From Candidatus Delongbacteria bacterium (GTDB taxonomy: Bacteria > JAGOEH01), in the NCBI GenBank assembly GCA_017997825.1, contig JAGOEH010000037.1, positions 1-22,015 of the forward strand: 22,015 bases of DNA. Reading direction: 5' to 3'. The position numbers were made by a program, and so were the translations under genes. This document shows positions 15,287 to 22,015 of the stretch, in pieces. The notes beneath the pieces are model-generated. The model was not told the origin of the DNA. It did not search any database and worked only from the letters and a program-made list of their open reading frames with translations. The first letter of the stretch is position 1. Each line of letters starts with the position of its first letter.

Positions 15287-16280
15287 GGATATGAGCCCTG
15301 TAAGCAAGATCATCCAACAATTCCGCCGCACTGACGGCCGCCGTCCCCAGTTTGCCGACCACAATGCCGGCAGCATGGTTGGCGATGGTGGCGGAGAGTT
15401 TCAACGAACACCCGGAAGCTCGGCAGAGCGTCAATACACTGATCACAGTATCCCCGGCACCGGATACATCGAACACCTCACGGGCCACCGCCGGCAAATG
15501 AATCACCGTATCCGGAGCCTCAAACAGGGTCATCCCCTCCTCACCCCGGGTAATCAGCAGGGATCGGAATCCATAATCCTTCAGGATCCGCCGACCGACC
15601 GCCAGCAAATCCTGCTCGCTTTCGATGTTGATTCGATACGGTAATCCGGCTTCCCGATGATTGGGAGTCATCATATCCGCTCCGGCATAAATCGAAAAAT
15701 CGCTCTGCTTGGGATCGACCGCCGAAAATATCTGAGACGATTGACAAAACTCCAGCGCCGCCCGGCACAATTCCGGCTGAATCAATCCTTTACCGTAATC
15801 GGAAATGATCAGGGCATCACACTCATCCAGGATTTCACCAAGATAACGGATAATATCGGCCAGGATGGGGGGTGCCACCAGCTGACGCTTCTCCCGATCG
15901 ATCCGTACAATCTGCTGATGACGGGCCAAAATCCGGGTTTTGCAGCTGGTGGGCCGGTTGGAATCCATCAGCAAACCCTCGGTTCCAATCCGATAATCAT
16001 GCAAAACGGATCGTAATCGCGCCCCGGCTTCATCATCCCCGATCACTCCCACCAGATGGACCTGCGCATTCAAGGATGCCAAATTAAAAGCCACATTGGC
16101 CGCACCTCCCAAACGCTCGGTTTCGGTCTCAACCTCCACCACCGGGACCGGAGCCTCCGGCGATATCCGATTGACCCGTCCCTGGATGTAACGATCCAAC
16201 ATTACATCACCCAGCACGGCAATCCGCCGACCGGCGAACCGCTGGATTATCTCCTGAAAAAAACTCTCGCGTTGCTCCAT
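15279..16280 (-). CDS. hldA: D-glycero-beta-D-manno-heptose-7-phosphate kinase (HldE/RfaE domain I)
   Basis: PfkB-type sugar kinase that makes heptose-1,7-bisphosphate for ADP-heptose, the LPS inner-core precursor. Visible are the N-terminal VLGDVMLDRYIQG, the substrate loop RISPEAPVPVVEV, the GGAANVAFNLA helix, and the C-terminal anion-hole and base motif DVSGAGDT with catalytic Asp277. The chain ends at KLGTAAVSAAELL, the usual end of this domain. At 333 aa it lacks the nucleotidyltransferase domain of bifunctional HldE, so a separate HldC-type enzyme would be needed elsewhere. An upstream ATG (16457) would add 59 residues but spans the promoter at 16360-16388, so the ATG at 16280 is preferred. 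First gene of the cluster with the radical SAM gene and rng. Another PfkB sugar kinase function is less likely. Confidence 0.88.
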   Translation of the reverse strand: MEQRESFFQEIIQRFAGRRIAVLGDVMLDRYIQGRVNRISPEAPVPVVEVETETERLGGAANVAFNLASLNAQVHLVGVIGDDEAGARLRSVLHDYRIGTEGLLMDSNRPTSCKTRILARHQQIVRIDREKRQLVAPPILADIIRYLGEILDECDALIISDYGKGLIQPELCRAALEFCQSSQIFSAVDPKQSDFSIYAGADMMTPNHREAGLPYRINIESEQDLLAVGRRILKDYGFRSLLITRGEEGMTLFEAPDTVIHLPAVAREVFDVSGAGDTVISVLTLCRASGCSLKLSATIANHAAGIVVGKLGTAAVSAAELLDDLAYRAHIHD

Positions 16281-16359
16281 GTTCAGATAAAAACAGCTTT
16301 CCTTAATAGGTTCATTTACACAGTAAGATTTCAACAATGTCGCGAAACTTCCGGCTCCA

Positions 16360-16388
16360 AATATATATGATAATGGACTTAAAGTCAA
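16360..16388 (-). promoter_or_regulatory. Promoter of the heptose kinase cluster
   Basis: Minus strand TTGACT (16383-16388), 17-bp spacer, TATATT (16360-16365). Expected start is near 16353, giving a leader of about 73 nt before the ATG at 16280. Confidence 0.75.
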
Positions 16389-16575
16389 GACTAAAATCAT
16401 GAACACCTTATCAGGGCTATCAAAATCTTTATCACTACTTATAAATAACATTCGCAATATTATTGAATTTTGATTAAATTCGTGTCATGACCCTTTGTGA
16501 TTGGCTTTCAATCAGTTTGTGCTTAAATCAAACTAACTGATATTGTTTTTTTATTATGTAATATGAAAAAATCGC

Positions 16576-16604
16576 TTGACAATTGTTTTCAATTATATTA
16601 ATAT
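16576..16604 (+). promoter_or_regulatory. Promoter of the NlpC/P60 gene
   Basis: TTGACA (16576-16581), 17-bp spacer, TAATAT (16599-16604). Expected start is near 16611, giving a 46-nt leader that contains the AAGGAG at 16644-16649. Confidence 0.75.
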
Positions 16605-16643
16605 GCTTTTATCCTAATTGTTAACGTTTAACGGGATCAACCA

Positions 16644-16649
16644 AAGGAG
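16644..16649 (+). promoter_or_regulatory. Ribosome binding site of the NlpC/P60 gene
   Basis: AAGGAG, 7 nt before a TTG codon at 16657. It selects this TTG over the earlier in-frame TTG at 16618, which would add 13 residues before the signal peptide. Confidence 0.75.
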
Positions 16650-16656
16650 AGGGCGT

Positions 16657-17238
16657 TTGAGAGCAAAACAAGCCAAATTGACGTTTTTTAAGAGCTCGAT
16701 GCTGGCGATGATGATTTTGGTTAGCTTCGGTTCCGCCAGTCAGGCTTCTTACTTCATCCGGGGAACTCTGGATGATGTACGCAATCATATCAGCCTGTTT
16801 GAGAACTTTGACAAGTTCATGCTTGAGAACATTATTTCCGGAATTGAAGAATATGAGAATGTGCCGTACCGTTACGGAGGCAGCAGTAAAAAAGGGACGG
16901 ATTGCTCGGGTTTTGTAATGATGCTCTTCAAAAATTTTTTCGGAATCACCCTGCCGCACGGATCGAGAAATCAGGTTGCGCTGGGTGAAACGGTCGGTAT
17001 GGATGAACTGAAACCGGGTGATCTGTTGTTTTTTAAAATAGGAAAAGAGATCGGTCACGTGGGAATTTACCTGAGCAATGGCTATTTTGTGTCGGCCGAA
17101 TCCAAGATCAAGGGTATCGGGATCAGTCACCTCGACAGCCAGTATTGGAAAACCCGCTTTGTCAAAGCCAAACGGATCATACCCCAGATCTTTCCCGATC
17201 AGTATTCCATGTTTGACCTGGTCTACCCCCTGAGTTGA
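16657..17238 (+). CDS. Exported NlpC/P60-family peptidoglycan hydrolase
   Basis: Predicted cysteine peptidase that cuts peptidoglycan stem peptides outside the inner membrane. With the TTG start at 16657 the protein has a classic signal peptide: basic start (MRAKQAK), hydrophobic core (MLAMMILVSF) and a likely cut after SASQA at residue 30. The domain follows directly: VPYRYGGSSKKGTDCSGF with nucleophile Cys83, then GDLLFF, HVGIYLSNG with His134, and a closing YWKTRFVKAKRI. The usual third catalytic residue, often His in a F-x-H-A-S context, is replaced by Ser146 (FVSAES). Length is 193 aa, a minimal single-domain form without SH3 or LysM anchors. It has its own promoter and the next gene has another, so it is probably monocistronic. 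Activity is likely but not assured because of the substitution. Confidence 0.88.
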   Translation: MRAKQAKLTFFKSSMLAMMILVSFGSASQASYFIRGTLDDVRNHISLFENFDKFMLENIISGIEEYENVPYRYGGSSKKGTDCSGFVMMLFKNFFGITLPHGSRNQVALGETVGMDELKPGDLLFFKIGKEIGHVGIYLSNGYFVSAESKIKGIGISHLDSQYWKTRFVKAKRIIPQIFPDQYSMFDLVYPLS

Positions 17239-17351
17239 ATTAATAAAACCAACCGCCCATGGCCCTGTTTCTCCGATTGAATTTTATATAAACCTCCCTA
17301 AGTTACATGATGATAAATCGGTGGTGATAATAAGATCAAGGGAATTTCCGC

Positions 17352-17380
17352 TTGACTTATGCGGCTGAATTCTATATATT
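17352..17380 (+). promoter_or_regulatory. Promoter of the DUF72-glycosyltransferase-tsaD-ddl group, leaderless type
   Basis: TTGACT (17352-17357), 17-bp spacer, TATATT (17375-17380). The ATG of the DUF72 gene is at 17387, six bases after the -10, where transcription itself should begin. No Shine-Dalgarno exists between. Confidence 0.75.
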
Positions 17381-17386
17381 CCCATC

Positions 17387-18172
17387 ATGGCTAATGAGCA
17401 TCAAATCCATGTCGGCACATCGGGTTACAGTTTTCCTGACTGGCACGGCGTGTTTTATCCCCCGGAAATCCCCAAGACCAAAATGCTGGATTACTACCAG
17501 TATCATTTCAAGACGGTCGAGATCAATTCCACCTATTATCGAATCCCGCCGATCACCATCATGCAGCGGATCGAGCAGAAGACCTCACCGGACTTTCGCT
17601 TCATGGTCAAGCTGCCGGGCCAGTATTCCCATGCCCGCACGATAGAATCCAACGAGCATCAATCCTTTGTCCGATGCCTGGAACCGATGAAAATCCAAGG
17701 AAAACTGAAGGGATTGCTCTCCCAGTTTCCCTTCTCCTTCAAGCATTCGCAGGTGAATATCAAGTATCTCAAACATCTGAAAACCCTTTTCCCTGACGAT
17801 CCGCTCTTCATCGAGTTCCGTCATGTATCCTGGAACCGGAATGAGGTGATTGAGTTTCTGAAATCGGAAAACCTGGGCTATGTCACGGTGGACGCTCCCC
17901 GGCTGGACGGACTGTTCCCGTTTCGCCCGGATCTGACCAACGGAACAGCTTATTTCCGGCTGCACGGACGCAATCCGGACAACTGGTGGGACACCTCGCA
18001 GGGGGATCGCTATGACTATAATTACACCGAACCGGAAATCAAGGATATGGTCGCTCCGATCAAACACCTGCAGGAATACGGCAATGTGTATGTTTTTTTC
18101 AACAACTGTCATGCCGGACAGGCTATTCTGAACGCCGAACTGCTCAAGCAGGTTCTCGGCCTGGATTTATAA
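17387..18172 (+). CDS. DUF72 (YecE-like) family protein
   Basis: A 261-aa protein of the DUF72 family, whose solved members are TIM-barrel-like but have no settled biochemical role. Family signatures are the N-terminal VGTSGYSFPDW and VFYPP, then TVEINSTYYRIP, FRFMVKLP, LLSQFPFSF, FIEFRHVSWN, VTVDAP, the conserved YFRLHGRN and near the end VYVFFNNCHAG. Length is typical and nothing is missing. The ATG is where the promoter at 17352-17380 should start transcription, so the message is probably leaderless. The glycosyltransferase starts 23 nt after its stop, so the genes are likely co-transcribed. I do not assign a function. Confidence 0.9.
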   Translation: MANEHQIHVGTSGYSFPDWHGVFYPPEIPKTKMLDYYQYHFKTVEINSTYYRIPPITIMQRIEQKTSPDFRFMVKLPGQYSHARTIESNEHQSFVRCLEPMKIQGKLKGLLSQFPFSFKHSQVNIKYLKHLKTLFPDDPLFIEFRHVSWNRNEVIEFLKSENLGYVTVDAPRLDGLFPFRPDLTNGTAYFRLHGRNPDNWWDTSQGDRYDYNYTEPEIKDMVAPIKHLQEYGNVYVFFNNCHAGQAILNAELLKQVLGLDL

Positions 18173-18195
18173 CATTTTAACCCATGGAGCTCATC

Positions 18196-19680
18196 ATGAA
18201 GCAAATCAGCATCTTTTTTCCTATTTACGAAAACAACCAGCCCATCTACCCGGTCCTGGCAGCTTTGGATGCACAATCCGCCAAGAATTTTCAGGTCATC
18301 CTGGCCGATTTCCGCTCCCAGCCGGAACCCCTGAAGCTGAAGGATTATCCCTTCGTAAAACTCGCTAATCTGCCTCTCTCCCACCGTTCCAAAACCTTCA
18401 ACCAGATTATTCAGCAGTATGGCGGCGATGTTTTCATGCCGCTGGCGCCCTATATCATTCCCGGTAAGGATTTCATCCGTTCCTGGAGTATCGCCTTCGA
18501 CAATCCCCAGGCCGCCATGGTCTATTCCAACTATATGCTGGTAGAAGGCGCAACGGCCAAAAAGGTCGATTTGTTCGACTGGGAAGGCCAGGTGGAGGAA
18601 CGCTTCGATTACGGATTCGTCAAAGCCTTCGATATCAGCAAGATGAAAGAGGTCGGACTCTATGACGAAAAGCTGGAAGTCATGGAGGAATACGATCTGT
18701 GGCTGAAGCTGACCGACCACTACAAGATTACCCATATCTCCGAATTCAGCTATGACGCCATCAAACCCGCCCAGACCATGGTGGAAGACGACATCTCCCA
18801 AAAGCTCTTCTCACCCGGCGGCAAGGGACTCGGGCAGTTCTCCTATCTGTTCTATCCTCCCAAGATGGAAATCGAAGTCAAAGAGGTTTTTTACAATAAA
18901 CTGAAACGCCTGGGCGCTTATATCGAGAATCCGACCGTGGCAGTGCCCTATCCGGCTCAGCCTTATCCCCTGTTGGCCTCGGTGGTCATCCCGGTTTACA
19001 ATCGGGTCAAGTATATCGGCCATGCCGTCAAACGGGTATTGGAAGGCACCTTTAAGGCGTTTGAAGTGATCGTGGTGGACAATGGATCGACCGACGGCAC
19101 CCAGGATACAGTCAGCGCCATCACGGATCCGAGGGTCCGCCTGATCCGGAACAACGGCAAATGCATTGCCGATGCGCTCAATCGCGGAATCCGGGAAGCC
19201 AAGGGCAAATATATCTGCCAGTTGGACAGCGACGACGAGTATACGCCGGACACCCTGGAAACCATGGTGGCTCATCTGGAAAGCCATCCCAAGTGCGGCT
19301 TGGCCATCTCCTATTACGAAGTGATGGACGAAAGCGGCACCCCGATGCCGGAACTGGGCGTGATCGAGCACCTGGAATATGACCGCAACAACATTATCCG
19401 GGTCGACGGCGCCGGCGCCCTGCGGGTATTCCCCAAGATCGTACTGGAAGAATTCGGACTGTACGACGAAATCAATTTCGGTAATTTCGGCGAAGACTAC
19501 GATATGGTGCTGAAGGTTTCGGAAAAGTACGATGTCGACCGGGTCCACAAGGTCCTGTACCGGTATCGCCGTCATTCCGACAATACCGATGTCACCCGCG
19601 ATCCGATCATGAAGGTGCGCAACAAGCTGAAATCAAGACTGAACGCCATCCAGCGCCGCAAAGCCATCAACAACCGCTGA
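18196..19680 (+). CDS. Tandem GT-A (family 2) glycosyltransferase with a degenerate first domain
   Basis: Predicted cytoplasmic, membrane-associated sugar transferase for an envelope polysaccharide; donor and acceptor are unknown. The chain holds two GT2-like domains. The C-terminal one (about 258-494) is complete: SVVIPVYNR, VDNGSTDGT (295-302), the metal-binding DSDDEYTP (344-351) and EDYDM (433-437) with the presumed catalytic acid. The N-terminal one (about 1-190) keeps the pattern ISIFFPIYEN, YSNYMLVEG, VGLYDEKL and EEYDLW, but LADFRSQ replaces the VDNGSTD motif and PLAPYIIPG stands where the DSDD should be. It probably binds or positions rather than transfers. Start at 18196 is preferred because GGAG (18186-18189) is 6 nt upstream; an in-frame ATG at 18184 would contain it. 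No membrane segment is evident. tsaD follows after 13 nt. Confidence 0.88.
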   Translation: MKQISIFFPIYENNQPIYPVLAALDAQSAKNFQVILADFRSQPEPLKLKDYPFVKLANLPLSHRSKTFNQIIQQYGGDVFMPLAPYIIPGKDFIRSWSIAFDNPQAAMVYSNYMLVEGATAKKVDLFDWEGQVEERFDYGFVKAFDISKMKEVGLYDEKLEVMEEYDLWLKLTDHYKITHISEFSYDAIKPAQTMVEDDISQKLFSPGGKGLGQFSYLFYPPKMEIEVKEVFYNKLKRLGAYIENPTVAVPYPAQPYPLLASVVIPVYNRVKYIGHAVKRVLEGTFKAFEVIVVDNGSTDGTQDTVSAITDPRVRLIRNNGKCIADALNRGIREAKGKYICQLDSDDEYTPDTLETMVAHLESHPKCGLAISYYEVMDESGTPMPELGVIEHLEYDRNNIIRVDGAGALRVFPKIVLEEFGLYDEINFGNFGEDYDMVLKVSEKYDVDRVHKVLYRYRRHSDNTDVTRDPIMKVRNKLKSRLNAIQRRKAINNR

Positions 19681-19693
19681 GTGTCAATCGATC

Positions 19694-20725
19694 ATGAAAA
19701 TACTGGCTATCGAAACCTCCTGTGACGATACCTGCGCAGCGGTGGTGGAAGACGGGCATAAGGTCCTGTCGAACGTAATTTCCTCCCAGACCGAATTCCA
19801 CCGGAAATATGGGGGAGTCGTCCCGGAAATCGCCTCTCGCAAACACCTGCTGGTGATCGAACAGGTGATCGATGAGGCCATGCAAAAAGCCGAAACGCGG
19901 CCGGCGGATATCGATCTGCTGGCCGCCACGGCCTACCACGGACTCAGCGGCAGCCTGCTGGTGGGCATGATGGCCGCCAAAACCCTGGCCTATGCCTGGC
20001 ATAAGGATTTCATTCCCCTCAATCACATCGAAGGGCATATCTATGCCAATTTTATCGATCATCCCGATCTGGAATTCCCCCATCTCTGCCTGACGGTCTC
20101 CGGAGGCCATACCATCCTGGTGCTGGTCAAGGCCCATCACCGGTTCGAAATACTGGGCAAAACGGTGGACGACGCCGCCGGTGAAGCCTATGACAAAGTG
20201 GCCCAGTTCCTGGAATTGGGATTCCCCGGGGGACCGATCATCGACAAACTGGCCCGGAACGGCAATCCCGACCGCTATCACCTGCCCCGTCCCATGATGA
20301 ACAAGGACAATTTTTTGTTTTCCTTCAGCGGACTCAAAACCGCCATGCTGAATCTGATCCGGGATCATCGCCAAAAAGGCGAAGAATTGAATATGGAGGA
20401 TCTGTGTGCCGGATTTCAGGAAGCCCTGACCGATGTGCTGGTACGCAAGACCTTCCGTGCGGCCAAGCATTTCGGGATTCCGACTGTGACCTTGTCCGGC
20501 GGAGTTGCCGCCAATTCTCGATTGAGGGCCAAGATGGCCCAGGCGGCCGAACGGCACCACATCAGGCTGGTGATACCTGCCCTGCCCTACTGTATGGATA
20601 ATGCCGCCATGATGGGCTGCCTGGCCTATTACCGCCGGCAAGCCGGATGCCGGAGCAACATGCAGGCCAATGTCATCGCCAATATTCTACTGGAAGATCC
20701 GGATCACCCCGATATTAAATCCTGA
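19694..20725 (+). CDS. tsaD: tRNA N6-adenosine threonylcarbamoyltransferase TsaD
   Basis: Transfers the threonylcarbamoyl group to A37 of ANN-reading tRNAs, with TsaB and TsaE (not in this window). The ASKHA fold opens with MKILAIETSCDDT. Metal ligands His111 and His115 are in HIEGHIYANF, and Asp302 is in YCMDNAAM. SGGHT (136-140), DDAAGEAYDKVA, FSFSGLKTA and SGGVAANSRLR are all present. Length is 343 aa, normal. One oddity is that the usual GPGL before the GSLLVG helix reads YHGL here (81-84). No Shine-Dalgarno is seen, and the gene begins 13 nt after the glycosyltransferase stop, so re-initiation is likely. Identification is very secure. Confidence 0.97.
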   Translation: MKILAIETSCDDTCAAVVEDGHKVLSNVISSQTEFHRKYGGVVPEIASRKHLLVIEQVIDEAMQKAETRPADIDLLAATAYHGLSGSLLVGMMAAKTLAYAWHKDFIPLNHIEGHIYANFIDHPDLEFPHLCLTVSGGHTILVLVKAHHRFEILGKTVDDAAGEAYDKVAQFLELGFPGGPIIDKLARNGNPDRYHLPRPMMNKDNFLFSFSGLKTAMLNLIRDHRQKGEELNMEDLCAGFQEALTDVLVRKTFRAAKHFGIPTVTLSGGVAANSRLRAKMAQAAERHHIRLVIPALPYCMDNAAMMGCLAYYRRQAGCRSNMQANVIANILLEDPDHPDIKS

Positions 20726-20738
20726 AAGGCCGATACCC

Positions 20739-21854
20739 ATGCGTCCCCATCTGGTTCTGATCTGTGGCGGTCAATCCGTCGAACACGAAGTCAGCATCAT
20801 CTCCACCAAAAACATCCTGGCGGCCATCCCGGCCGATGATTATCAGATACGAACTGTCATCATCGATCAAACCGGCACATGGCACCTGATCCAGCCGGAA
20901 AATCTGCTCAGCCAGCCCGACAACCCGCGCCGGATCGCGATCGATTATCAGAATCTGCCGATCGTGATCCTCGAACCCGGACATCCCCAGGCCTGCCTGC
21001 GGGTCCTTTCGAATCATGGGAACAGCTTCCATCAGGGAACGGATCGGGATCACGAAACCCTGGAATGCTTTCCGGTGGATTGCGTCTGGCCGGTGCTTCA
21101 CGGCCGCAACGGCGAGGACGGCACCATTCAGGGAATGCTGCAATTGTTCAATATTCCCTTTGTCGGGAATGGAATCACGGCCTCGGCCATCGGGATGGAT
21201 AAAGAACTGAGCAAGCGACTGTTGGAAGCCGCCCAAATCCCGGTAGTCCCCTATATCACCATATACAAGGGCCAGCTGCCCTACCCTGATTTTGCTGAGT
21301 TATGCCGGCACTTCGGCTCCACCTCACTTTTTATCAAAGCCGCCCATTCCGGTTCGTCGGTCGGCATTTACAAAGCCCATCACGAGGCGGAATTCAAGGA
21401 ATTCCTGGGGCAATCCTTTCAGTACGATTCCAAGGTCCTGATCGAAATGGGACTGGAAAAGCCAAGGGAAATCGAGATCGCCGTGTTACAGACCCGGGAC
21501 GAGATTATGGTATCGATGCCGGGAGAGGTCATTCCCAAGCATGAATTCTATGATTATGACGCCAAGTATGTCGATGATGACGGCGCGGCGTTGAAAGCCC
21601 CGGCCGAACTGGACGAGAGCCTGATCGCCCGATTGCGTCAGATTGCCCGAGATGCCTTCCGGGTGCTGGAAAACGAGGGATTGCTGCGGGTCGATTTCTT
21701 TATTGCCGCCGACGGCCGGCTGTATCTGAACGAGGTCAATACCATGCCCGGATTCACGGCCATCAGCATGTATCCCCGCCTGATCAAATTGGCCGGATTG
21801 AGCTATCCGGAACTGATCCGCAAGCTGATCGATTTTGCCCTGGCTCCCCGCTGA
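20739..21854 (+). CDS. ddl: D-alanine--D-alanine ligase
   Basis: ATP-grasp ligase that makes the D-Ala-D-Ala dipeptide for peptidoglycan. The N-terminal GGQSVEHEVSIIS carries Glu15. WPVLHGRNGEDGTIQG, VGNGITASAIGMDK (142-155) and the ATP-grasp loop KAAHSGSSVG (200-209) follow. The Mg ligands are Asp319, Glu332 and Asn334 (NEVNTMPGFT). The omega-loop AKY keeps a tyrosine (Tyr277), which in this family goes with D-Ala-D-Ala rather than D-Ala-D-lactate products. The start at 20739 is used because AAAGG (20725-20729) lies 9 nt upstream and GGQS is then correctly placed. A reading from 20670 would overlap tsaD by 56 nt. Length is 371 aa. It begins 13 nt after tsaD. The last gene of this group: a new promoter follows. 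No clear intrinsic terminator is seen after it. Confidence 0.96.
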   Translation: MRPHLVLICGGQSVEHEVSIISTKNILAAIPADDYQIRTVIIDQTGTWHLIQPENLLSQPDNPRRIAIDYQNLPIVILEPGHPQACLRVLSNHGNSFHQGTDRDHETLECFPVDCVWPVLHGRNGEDGTIQGMLQLFNIPFVGNGITASAIGMDKELSKRLLEAAQIPVVPYITIYKGQLPYPDFAELCRHFGSTSLFIKAAHSGSSVGIYKAHHEAEFKEFLGQSFQYDSKVLIEMGLEKPREIEIAVLQTRDEIMVSMPGEVIPKHEFYDYDAKYVDDDGAALKAPAELDESLIARLRQIARDAFRVLENEGLLRVDFFIAADGRLYLNEVNTMPGFTAISMYPRLIKLAGLSYPELIRKLIDFALAPR

Positions 21855-21912
21855 TCTTGTTGCCGGAGTCCCAGCTTTTACCCCTGCTCTAAACTATTAA
21901 ACCACTCTATAT

Positions 21913-21981
21913 CCTTTTGTCTCATTTGAGACGTTTTAGTAACATTTGAAACCCTTTTGTCTCAGTTGAGACGTTTTAGTA
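21913..21981 (+). promoter_or_regulatory. Triple operator-like palindrome array, 20-bp period
   Basis: Two copies of a 29-bp block (21913-21941 and 21953-21981), 40 bp apart, differ at one base. Each centres on a palindrome, GTCTCATTTGAGAC (21919-21932) and GTCTCAGTTGAGAC (21959-21972). Exactly midway, GTAACATTTGAAAC (21939-21952) matches 11 of 14 bases. The 20-bp period is about two helical turns, placing all three on one face of the DNA. The array ends directly before a -35 box, so a dimeric regulator is the likely reader. The regulator is not identified. Confidence 0.75.
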
Positions 21982-22010
21982 TTGACAATCCTTTGAAGTA
22001 TCATTATTAT
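21982..22010 (+). promoter_or_regulatory. Promoter at right edge, for a gene outside the window
   Basis: TTGACA (21982-21987), 17-bp spacer, TATTAT (22005-22010). Transcription should start just past the window end, heading right. It is preceded immediately by the operator array. Confidence 0.75.
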
Positions 22011-22015
22011 GATAT

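Larger units (their letters stand above)
16281..16656. other. Divergent AT-rich intergenic region
   Basis: A 376-nt gene-free stretch between the leftward kinase cluster and the rightward NlpC/P60 gene. It holds one good promoter in each direction (16360-16388 minus, 16576-16604 plus). It also has an imperfect inverted repeat TCAGTTTG/CAAACTAACTGA (16512-16540) followed by seven T (16546-16552). That element looks like a weak terminator on the plus strand but could equally be an operator between the two promoters. I see no gene in the region. Confidence 0.6.

Noticed and set aside
16281-16457. A 59-residue N-terminal extension of the heptose kinase
   Set aside because: It would include the kinase promoter (16360-16388) in coding sequence and has no counterpart in RfaE-type kinases. 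The ATG at 16280 gives the normal N-terminus.
16512-16552. Intrinsic terminator on the plus strand in the divergent region
   Set aside because: The stem is short and AT-rich with a bulge, and no plus-strand gene ends nearby that would need it. It is kept only as an unexplained inverted repeat followed by seven T.
19667-20641. A 324-codon open frame on the minus strand
   Set aside because: Antisense to tsaD, which is a certain identification. The translation is rich in G, H and Q with no domain.

Overview
This window looks like a chromosomal segment of a Gram-negative, probably anaerobic or facultative bacterium, with roughly half G+C in its genes and AT-rich spacers. The evidence is a heptose-7-phosphate kinase (LPS core), a B12-dependent class II ribonucleotide reductase, an RNase G next to a radical SAM/DUF2344 fusion, and a short FtsY made mostly of the NG domain. 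An uncultured lineage of the FCB type is my best guess, but nothing here fixes the taxon. No phage, insertion sequence, CRISPR array, rRNA or tRNA was seen.

Left part, minus strand (transcribed right to left). A first cluster runs hldA/rfaE-type kinase, radical SAM fusion, rng, small methyltransferase, with overlapping or abutting genes. A 172-nt spacer holding two adjacent hairpins then leads to an iron-dependent alcohol dehydrogenase. A second cluster starts at two smc promoters and runs smc, ftsY, a lone STAS-domain gene and a PBP4-type D,D-carboxypeptidase. A 149-nt structured spacer then leads to nrdJ, which runs off the left edge. The nrdJ reading frame breaks at a run of eight G near its 3' end.

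Right part, plus strand. After a divergent promoter region at about 16.3-16.65 kb come an exported NlpC/P60 hydrolase and then a compact group from an apparently leaderless promoter: a DUF72 protein, a tandem-domain glycosyltransferase, tsaD and ddl. The window ends in a fresh promoter preceded by three operator-like palindromes spaced exactly 20 bp apart. The gene they control lies outside the window.

Themes: envelope building (heptose kinase, Ddl, D,D-carboxypeptidase, NlpC/P60, glycosyltransferase), chromosome and secretion housekeeping (SMC, FtsY), RNA maturation and modification (RNase G, TsaD, radical SAM protein) and DNA precursors (NrdJ). I found no clear novel multi-gene system. The most interesting signals are regulatory: the right-edge operator array, two structured leaders, leaderless-type promoters, and the nrdJ homopolymer frameshift. 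The SMC hinge repeat and the degenerate first glycosyltransferase domain are the main protein oddities.
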